Shown in pieces: positions 15,450-21,429 of a DNA stretch of 33,782 nucleotides (position 1 is its first letter; every line of letters begins with the position of its first letter). Source of the stretch: Candidatus Daviesbacteria bacterium (GTDB lineage Bacteria > Patescibacteriota > Microgenomatia > Daviesbacterales > UBA10151); contig JACPKP010000014.1 of assembly GCA_016186955.1 (NCBI GenBank), positions 1-33,782 on the forward strand, given 5' to 3'. Position numbers and translations under genes: made by a program. Under the pieces are notes generated by a model that was not told the DNA's origin, did not search any database, and was given only the letters and a program-made list of their open reading frames with translations.

Positions 15450-16685
15450 ATGGATTTACTAAAAAACACCCAGTTTTTAAAACTCTGGAGCAACCAGATA
15501 CTTTTACAAATTGCTTTCAATTTAGCTGGTTTTACAGCGCTGCTTTTGATTGACCATCTGACCTCCTCCCGCTTTGCCTTGGCCCAATTTTATGCAATGA
15601 TCACACTCCCGGCATTTTTAGTGGGGATCTATGCAGGCAGCATTATTGACCTGACAAACCGCAAAAAGCTAATGCTTATAACAGACCTGCTTTTAACATT
15701 GTTGTTTTTAGGGTATATCTTTGCAGCCGGACATTACTGGACGATTCTTTTTGTGGCTTTTTTGGCCTCATCAGTATCACAATTTTTTACTCCTGCGGAA
15801 TCCGCTACCATACCAATGCTGGTTTCAGAAAAACAGCTGGAACATGCCAATGCGCTTTTTTTATTTACGACCCTCGGTGCTGTAATGGCAGGTTACGCAC
15901 TGGCAGGACCTATTATCCAACTTTTTGGGGGAATTGAAAAAGGCGGCGCTGAGGCTGCATTTTCGATAGCTTCGGCTTCAGCAGCAATAGGATCCATTCT
16001 GCTTTTCAGTTTAAAAACCATTGAAACGGAAAAACCACAATTAAAAGCAAAGAATGTATTTAATACAACCTGGAAATTGACCAAAGAAATTTTTTGGGAG
16101 GTCAAAAATAATATTAAGATTTCTTTATCAATCGGCCTGCTTGCTTTAATTGAATTTAGTATAGGCATGCTGGCAATAATTTTTATTGATTATGTAAAAA
16201 TTTACCTGAAATTTCCTTCAACTTCCATCAGTTATTTCCTGATCATTCCTCTTATTATTGGTTTGATTATAGGCATATCAATCATGGAAACAGTCCAAAA
16301 ATGGCTTGGCCGGGGATCGTCAATGTTTATCGGTATATTAACCTTTGGCCTAATTATCCTAAGCCTTGGTTTTGCCTCCAAATCTTTAAGCCTACAATTG
16401 CTTAGAATATTAACCATGGCATCAGCTGTGGCGGTAGGTATAACTGCTGTTTTTGAAACAGTCCATCCCAGGACAATTTTACAGGAAAATACACCGCCTG
16501 AGATGTTGGGCAGGGTTTTTGCTTTTGTGACAGTGACTATATCTGCGGTTGTACCTGTTCCAATCCTGCTGCTCACCCTGATCGGAGAGAAGGTAGATGC
16601 AGCCACTATATTTATGGTTTTTGGAGCCGGGCTAATCCTTATCGCCCTGGGGCTGAAAAGGATCCTTGAGGTTCGATTTAATTAA
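15450..16685 (+). CDS. Second MFS transporter
   Basis: A 411-aa Major Facilitator Superfamily protein with about twelve membrane segments. Seen: the loop GSIIDLTNRKKLM after TM2, matching the MFS signature, and the N-terminal FLKLWSNQILLQIAFN, which parallels the transporter at 11765-13174, so the two are paralogues. The substrate is unknown. An ATG at 15426 is three bases after a TATAAT (15418-15423) and would precede the transcription start from that box, so I chose the ATG at 15450. The 3' end overlaps the convergent glycosyltransferase gene by 54 bases, so neither gene has a terminator in between. Confidence 0.87.
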   Translation: MDLLKNTQFLKLWSNQILLQIAFNLAGFTALLLIDHLTSSRFALAQFYAMITLPAFLVGIYAGSIIDLTNRKKLMLITDLLLTLLFLGYIFAAGHYWTILFVAFLASSVSQFFTPAESATIPMLVSEKQLEHANALFLFTTLGAVMAGYALAGPIIQLFGGIEKGGAEAAFSIASASAAIGSILLFSLKTIETEKPQLKAKNVFNTTWKLTKEIFWEVKNNIKISLSIGLLALIEFSIGMLAIIFIDYVKIYLKFPSTSISYFLIIPLIIGLIIGISIMETVQKWLGRGSSMFIGILTFGLIILSLGFASKSLSLQLLRILTMASAVAVGITAVFETVHPRTILQENTPPEMLGRVFAFVTVTISAVVPVPILLLTLIGEKVDAATIFMVFGAGLILIALGLKRILEVRFN

Positions 16686-17816
16686 CTTTAAAAGTTCTTC
16701 CTTAAACCTCTTTTTTGAAAACATTTGAGCCTGTTTAATGCAATCCTCAGTTTTGTATTTATCAGGATCAAAATTTTTCAAAGTTTCCAGCAGGTTTTCT
16801 ACGGTAACCTGACCAGGACCGCCATAAAATTCCCCTGTTTTTTCTGCGATAACAGTTTCCAAATAACCTCCTGACGCCGGCGCTATAACTGGTGTCCCCA
16901 TCCACTGAGCTTCAATAGATGTTATGCCAAAATCTTCATCTTCTGAGGCTAAAATCAGCGCCTTTGCCCCGCTTAAAAGTTCCAATCTTTTTTCATCGGA
17001 AACCCAGCCCAAAAACTCCACGCTTACCCCAGCTAGGCTTTTTAAATTTTCAAGCTCAGGGCCTGATCCTGCCACCTTAAGCGGAACTCCAAGCTTAGTG
17101 CAAGATTCAACAATCACCTCAGTCCCCTTCCCCCTCACCAGCCTCCCCAAAGATAAGAAATATTTCCTGTTTTCAATTTCGAATTTCGAATTTCGAATTT
17201 CGAATTTTTTAATTTCTATTGGCGGGCCTGCCCGCAACGCTTCGCGTAGCGAAACGGGCGGGTAAATCACCACACTCTCCCTTCTGTAAAATTTTTTTAT
17301 CCTTGAGGCCACATTTTTGGAATTAGCAATTAAAATATCCGGCCGTTGTGACACTTCAAAATCATACATCCTCATAACGTGGTTGATAATCTCCCCGCCA
17401 ATCCTTGTCCACCATCTTTTTTTGTAGTTAAATGAGGTTGTATAACCATATAGGAATCTTGGCGGAGTGTGGATGTAGCTGATATGCAGGGTGCCGGGTT
17501 TGGTGATCACTGATTTGGCAAGATGGGTGGCTGATGAGGAAATAACCAGATCATATCCGGACAGATCAAAACTTTCAAACATCATCGGCCCGAAGATTCT
17601 GAAAGGAGACAAGAGCTGGTTAGCGAAAGGAAAATACTGGAACCAGGAGGTTTTTATATCCCAATCCTTAAATCTCTTACCGTTTTCACCCAAACCACCC
17701 GGATTGTAGTAGGCTGTATAAAGAGGCGCTTCGGGAAAGATTTCATGCAAAACCTCCAGCACCCTTTCTGCCCCGCCGTATTCCCTCAAATAATCATGGA
17801 CAAGCGCTACTTTCAT
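16632..17816 (-). CDS. GT4 family glycosyltransferase
   Basis: A 394-aa glycosyltransferase with two Rossmann-like domains. Seen: the N-terminal KVALVHDYLREYGGAERV (nucleotide-sugar fold, GGAER), SYIHTPPRF near 113-121, the inter-domain SLGRLVRGKG at 222-231, and the EDEDFGITSIEA motif near 297-308 that carries the E-x7-E of GT4 enzymes. It probably adds a sugar to a lipid or exopolysaccharide at the membrane. Residues about 188-213 are repeat-derived: a GC-rich palindrome followed by AATTTCGAA tandems, placed in the linker just before SLGR. The start overlaps the upstream 226-aa gene by four bases (ATGA). It is the last gene of the 16632-20315 cluster. Confidence 0.92.
   Translation of the reverse strand: MKVALVHDYLREYGGAERVLEVLHEIFPEAPLYTAYYNPGGLGENGKRFKDWDIKTSWFQYFPFANQLLSPFRIFGPMMFESFDLSGYDLVISSSATHLAKSVITKPGTLHISYIHTPPRFLYGYTTSFNYKKRWWTRIGGEIINHVMRMYDFEVSQRPDILIANSKNVASRIKKFYRRESVVIYPPVSLREALRAGPPIEIKKFEIRNSKFEIENRKYFLSLGRLVRGKGTEVIVESCTKLGVPLKVAGSGPELENLKSLAGVSVEFLGWVSDEKRLELLSGAKALILASEDEDFGITSIEAQWMGTPVIAPASGGYLETVIAEKTGEFYGGPGQVTVENLLETLKNFDPDKYKTEDCIKQAQMFSKKRFKEELLKLIKSNLKDPFQPQGDKD
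17175..17207. repeat. AATTTCGAA tandem repeat in the glycosyltransferase gene
   Basis: About three and a half copies of AATTTCGAA, the same unit as in mutM and polA, encoding KFEIRNSKFEI. It lies next to the GC-rich palindrome at 17221-17262, so two different elements share one insertion site. Confidence 0.88.
17221..17262. repeat. GC-rich palindrome in the glycosyltransferase gene
   Basis: GCGGGC/GCCCGC (17222-17227 with 17230-17235) and CGCTTCGCGTAGCG form nested inverted repeats, closing again with CGGGCGGG. It encodes VSLREALRAGPP. The length is 42 bases (14 codons). Confidence 0.7.
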
Positions 17817-18493
17817 TCCAACCCCACGTACCTCTTTGAAAGTTCCAACAGTCTTTTTTGGGCTTTTTTTAAATCTTTTTCAAACCTTTCCCTAATTATG
17901 GCTATCTCTTCCTGATCTTTCTGCCCCTCCTCAATATAACCAATCTTTGCCGGCCTGAACATTTTTTCCATCCGCTCCAGAAAAGCTATCTTGTTTAAAA
18001 CTGCCCGCAGCTTATCCTGGAGGATCTGCATGTCATCCATAGCCCGAAGCCCCGGGAAATTGCTCCTGTCAATCCTCTTTTCATCGCCATCCACGATCGC
18101 CCGGTCCAAAGAAGAGTTAAAATCTGAAGAGATGACCAGCGCTGCCCTGCGCCTGATAAGCTCTAAATCTGCCTCGCCCTCAATATCCCCTAAATCATGA
18201 TCCAGTTTTTTCTCGCTCTCTTTATAGATACTGGTGGTTAATATATCCAGCTTCATCTGTACATTGGGATCTAGTGATATATGCCTGAAGGTCTGGATCT
18301 TATTAGCATAGCTGTCAGCAGTATTATATCTGGCTAACGCTACTTGATCACGTCTTAGGTGGGGAAATTTCGCCGGTTCAATCTCTTCATATTGGTCTTC
18401 TTTGCACCAATAAGCCAACCACTCCAATTCATTTTGTACTGCAATCTGGCGCTCTACCTCAGGGTCGATTGGTTGCCTTTGCCTTTCAGCCAT
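17813..18493 (-). CDS. Unknown charged helical protein
   Basis: A 226-aa protein with no recognised domain. Seen: a charged, mostly helical sequence; an N-terminal segment NELEWLAYWCKEDQYEEIEP; and a C-terminal part (IAIIRERFEKDLKKAQKRLLELSKRY) likely to form a coiled coil. No signal peptide or membrane segment. It overlaps the glycosyltransferase by four bases and is probably co-translated with it, so it may assist that enzyme or regulate surface glycan synthesis; this is inference from position only. Confidence 0.75.
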   Translation of the reverse strand: MAERQRQPIDPEVERQIAVQNELEWLAYWCKEDQYEEIEPAKFPHLRRDQVALARYNTADSYANKIQTFRHISLDPNVQMKLDILTTSIYKESEKKLDHDLGDIEGEADLELIRRRAALVISSDFNSSLDRAIVDGDEKRIDRSNFPGLRAMDDMQILQDKLRAVLNKIAFLERMEKMFRPAKIGYIEEGQKDQEEIAIIRERFEKDLKKAQKRLLELSKRYVGLE

Positions 18494-18532
18494 TAAGGCA
18501 ATAATATGTCAAAGAGAGGAAAACTTCCAGTA

Positions 18533-19186
18533 TCAGATTATAGTCTCACCACCTGCGGCAAGCACCCGCACTTCTATGCCTTCAGCCTGAGCCATCTTGG
18601 CAAATTCATCAGGGTCATTTTTAAAAAAGTCATAGTGTATCGGGATAACAATTTCAGCTTTCAAGTCTTGGGCAAATTTAAGCGCGCCTTCCATAGTTAT
18701 GGAGGGTCCTGCAATCGGTAGGGCAACATTCTCCGATAAAATACCCGGATTTCTGTCACCATCCCCCGGGTGGAATAACACCCCACCTGTCCTGAGCGAA
18801 GTCGAAGGATTAATAAGGAACCCCGTGTTGGGTGGGCCACCGGAACCATCCCCCATCTTGCAGTGCGGCAAATCCACAGCCTCAATCTCAAACCCTGCTG
18901 CAACAAACTTCTGCCTGTCGTTTACCATAGTACAATCCACTCCAAGGTTTTTTAGTTTCTCCGCCACATCTGCATTCCCGTAAACAGGCTTTTCGCCTAC
19001 AATCTCTTTGATGGTTTGCAGCCCCAAATGGTCTTCATGCTGGTGGGTAATCAAATACGCATCCGCACCCTGAAACTGCTCTGCTTTGAACCCTTTTGAG
19101 AAAGTTATATTCCCCGGGTCAATTACAATCTTTGTTTGGCCTTGTGTGATTACCAAATGCGACTGTGGGTATTTTTTAACTGTCAT
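18533..19186 (-). CDS. UlaG-like metallo-beta-lactamase-fold hydrolase
   Basis: A 217-aa MBL-fold protein of the UlaG/YtkL type. Seen: KIVIDPG near 18-24, the metal motif HQHEDHLG (HxHxDH) at about 48-55, a FHPGDGD segment carrying the bridging Asp, and a C-terminal IPIHYDFF with the last His ligand. The substrate is unknown; relatives include lactonases and phosphodiesterases. Between NTGFLI and VLFHPGD an in-frame NPSTSLRTGG segment is encoded by a short interspersed palindrome (18790-18809), in the loop before the metal-binding strand. The start overlaps the stop of the upstream small membrane gene by one base (TAATG). Confidence 0.9.
   Translation of the reverse strand: MTVKKYPQSHLVITQGQTKIVIDPGNITFSKGFKAEQFQGADAYLITHQHEDHLGLQTIKEIVGEKPVYGNADVAEKLKNLGVDCTMVNDRQKFVAAGFEIEAVDLPHCKMGDGSGGPPNTGFLINPSTSLRTGGVLFHPGDGDRNPGILSENVALPIAGPSITMEGALKFAQDLKAEIVIPIHYDFFKNDPDEFAKMAQAEGIEVRVLAAGGETII
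18790..18809. repeat. CCTGAGC-TCGAAGG element in the MBL gene
   Basis: TCCTGAGCGAAGTCGAAGGA, an imperfect palindrome followed by TTAAT. A related copy at 30641-30659 in trpS is CCCTGAGCTTGTCGAAGGG, also followed by TTAAT. Both lie in frame in coding sequence. Confidence 0.8.
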
Positions 19187-19407
19187 TATACAAAAACTAA
19201 ATTTGTGGGCGCTTCGCGCTCTCTTCTGTACCTGTCAAGCAGATATGCCAATGAGAAGCCTAAAATAAATGAGACTGCAAGCAACGCTAAAACTTCAACA
19301 TCATAGGAGGGGTCGTGAAACCCTTGTTCAGGTTCATCTTGAATGTATGCACCGGGAAGGTGTGGCATGGGTTCACCCAACCATTCTTCCTCTTTATGCT
19401 CAGCCAC
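19186..19407 (-). CDS. Small single-span membrane protein
   Basis: A 73-aa protein with an acidic, Pro-rich N-terminal half (EEEWLGEPMPHLPGAY), one hydrophobic helix at about residues 39-60 (VLALLAVSFILGFSLAYLL), and an Arg-rich juxtamembrane DRYRREREA. Its stop overlaps the MBL start by one base. I recognise no family. By position it may anchor or accompany the MBL protein. Confidence 0.7.
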   Translation of the reverse strand: MAEHKEEEWLGEPMPHLPGAYIQDEPEQGFHDPSYDVEVLALLAVSFILGFSLAYLLDRYRREREAPTNLVFV

Positions 19408-19436
19408 TTTAAGTTAGTGATTTCGGCATAACACAA

Positions 19437-20315
19437 CTAAATGCTTTTTGCAATATCTATTAATTGTTTTGTTGTAAGAGCTGATAATTTTGCATCAGGG
19501 GAGGAACTGCTTCCACATAGCACCATTTTTTTGCTCTGGTGTAGGTACCATCCGGCTTCGGGTTCGGTTTTTATTAATTTTTTATAAACAGGGGATAAAT
19601 CGACATCAGATAAACCCGGTGCGGTGATGCCGATAAAACCTGTTTTCGGGCTTTTTTGAATTACTAACTGAAAACCGTGCCTATAAGCCAAGGTTTTATG
19701 GAATGCTTCAGAATCCAGCGCCACACTTTTTCCCCATTTTGTCTTAAATTCTATCCTTTTACCCCAATCTGCCAAAGCATGCTGTTTCCTTACCAGAACA
19801 GGTAAAATCCTATCTAAAATCTCACAACCCAATTCCACTGTTTTGAGGCTGTCTTTGGATGAATTCCTGGTTGAACGGATAAAACTTTCAACAGAAAACT
19901 CATCAAATTCCCCCAAAGGCATTTTGGCTGTATCATAAAGCGTATTCCATCTGACTATCTCATCCAGGGCTTGGGCTTCAAACTTATCTTCAGGAGCCAA
20001 ATCTTTATTTTTAATTTCTTTCCAGACAAGGGACATTGCTGACTCTCCTATGTCACCTTTGTGCTCATCCGTAGGAGAGCTGTGCTCATCCGTAGGAGAG
20101 CTGTGCTCATCCGTAGGAGAGCTGTGCTCATCAAACCTCCCTCCTCCGGTGCCAAAAAAAATACGGTCTGTTGTCTCTTTGCCTATATCCCCTGTTTTGG
20201 TTTGGGAAATGAATTCTATTTCTGCTTCCTTAAATTCAGGGTAAAACTTTTTGAAAAGCCAGATGGCAGCTATATCATCAAGATGGGGATTAATATGTGT
20301 TACTAAAATTTTCAT
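19437..20315 (-). CDS. MYG1/DHH-like predicted hydrolase with triplicated DEH motif
   Basis: A 292-aa protein. Seen: an N-terminal THINPHLDDIAAIW (His and paired Asp) and GGGRFDEH about 50 residues on. Together these resemble the metal-binding motifs of MYG1-like and DHH-superfamily phosphoesterases. The rest (GESAMSLVWKEI and DEIVRWNTLYD) fits that fold. The relationship is distant, so I would not go beyond predicted metal-dependent hydrolase. A perfect 21-base tandem repeat (20061-20123) inserts three DEHSSPT units, so the putative metal-binding DEH appears four times. The gene starts the five-gene minus-strand cluster and diverges from the membrane protein gene at 20367. Confidence 0.6.
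   Translation of the reverse strand: MKILVTHINPHLDDIAAIWLFKKFYPEFKEAEIEFISQTKTGDIGKETTDRIFFGTGGGRFDEHSSPTDEHSSPTDEHSSPTDEHKGDIGESAMSLVWKEIKNKDLAPEDKFEAQALDEIVRWNTLYDTAKMPLGEFDEFSVESFIRSTRNSSKDSLKTVELGCEILDRILPVLVRKQHALADWGKRIEFKTKWGKSVALDSEAFHKTLAYRHGFQLVIQKSPKTGFIGITAPGLSDVDLSPVYKKLIKTEPEAGWYLHQSKKMVLCGSSSSPDAKLSALTTKQLIDIAKSI
20061..20132. repeat. 21-bp perfect tandem repeat, 3.4 copies
   Basis: Three identical 21-base units beginning GTGCTCATCC, then a partial fourth. Each unit is seven codons (DEHSSPT on the coding strand), so copy-number changes keep the frame. The perfect identity suggests a recent or still changing expansion. Confidence 0.95.
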
Positions 20316-20366
20316 TAGTTGCTACTTCTTAAGTTTTAAGTATACAATAATTATTGTAATATTTTT

Positions 20367-21335
20367 ATGTTACACATTAAAAAACTTGCCTTTGCGCCGG
20401 TATTTTTGATACTTTTTGCACTAACCAACTATCTTCTGGCCCCCTTGCTGAAATCACCAATGATCCTTTTTGCCACTGACATGCCAAGTATTGTCACCTT
20501 GTTGGTTCAGATCCTTACCTTAAGCGCAATACTCCTGCTGGCAGACCTTTTTTTTGTAGTATTTGCTGCATTGGCGCAGGATTGGCGGCTTATTGCCTTA
20601 GTATCCGCTGCCGCTGCCGCAGTACCCCTAATCTTGGTCCCAATCCAATTGGGGCTTGTTGTTGCAGCAGGGTTTTCAATATCTGTGTTATTAACTTATC
20701 CGCTGCTGGCTGTGAAGCTGAAAACATACATTACTTTCCACCCTACAGAACTACTATCACCCGCTGTTAAAAACTTAACCCTGACAATGGTTTTTTTTAT
20801 TTCCTTTGCCTATTTTTTATCAGCAAACTCAGAAATCAGCAAAAATGGTTTTCAGGTCCCTGACAAACTGCTTGACCAGCTGGTAAATATGTCAGGTTCG
20901 GTAACAGGGGTCAAGCTGCCCGGAAACACCAGTGTAAAAGGGGTGCGTTTTTTAGCTCAGGCGCCCAGTTTATCAAAAGAACAAATTGAGTTGTTAAAAC
21001 AGTACCCTGATATCCTAAAGCAATACGGGATTGACCCTAAAACCCTTGATTCCCTGGAAACACCTCAATCTCCGCAGGATAAAACCACAAAAAGGGCTGA
21101 CAATGGCGCTATAACTAAAATGCTAAAAGATGAGATACAAAACCTTATCAAACCTTTTACCTCCTGGATTCCGGTAACACTTGCCTCATCTTTATTTTCC
21201 CTGATGTTTTTGTATGAGTGGCTTTTATCACTATTCCTGTCGCCTGTAATCTGGTTTATATTCTGGGTTTTCAGAAAAACAGGGTTTGTTAAATTTATCA
21301 CTGAAGTACGGGAAGTTAAAAAAATGGTGGTTTAA
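20367..21335 (+). CDS. Unknown polytopic membrane protein
   Basis: A 322-aa protein. Seen: four hydrophobic helices in the first 160 residues, a soluble loop of about 90 residues (roughly 165-260, with SKEQIELLKQYPDILKQYGID), then one or two C-terminal helices (WIPVTLASSLFSLMFLYEW and LSPVIWFIFWVF). No family recognised. The start is preceded by a 12-base palindrome CAATAATTATTG and TATACA, with no Shine-Dalgarno site. The stop codon lies at the start of the two-hairpin element copy B, which occupies the whole gap to polA. Confidence 0.7.
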   Translation: MLHIKKLAFAPVFLILFALTNYLLAPLLKSPMILFATDMPSIVTLLVQILTLSAILLLADLFFVVFAALAQDWRLIALVSAAAAAVPLILVPIQLGLVVAAGFSISVLLTYPLLAVKLKTYITFHPTELLSPAVKNLTLTMVFFISFAYFLSANSEISKNGFQVPDKLLDQLVNMSGSVTGVKLPGNTSVKGVRFLAQAPSLSKEQIELLKQYPDILKQYGIDPKTLDSLETPQSPQDKTTKRADNGAITKMLKDEIQNLIKPFTSWIPVTLASSLFSLMFLYEWLLSLFLSPVIWFIFWVFRKTGFVKFITEVREVKKMVV

Positions 21336-21423
21336 TCGGACTGAGCGAAAAACAATTATACTTGATCTTAATTGTTTTGAGCAAAGGAGATCCCTTGCAA
21401 ATTGCGCAGCAATTTGACAAGGG
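21334..21423 (+). repeat. Two-hairpin interspersed element, copy B
   Basis: Starts AATCGGACTGAG, then a hairpin with arms AACAATTA/TAATTGTT, then AAAGGAGATC, then a hairpin with outer arms CCCTT/AAGGG and inner arms CAAATTGC/GCAATTTG. The order matches copy A at 8801-8891. It lies between two convergent genes and overlaps the stop codon of the upstream one. Confidence 0.75.
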
Positions 21424-21429
21424 AATATC

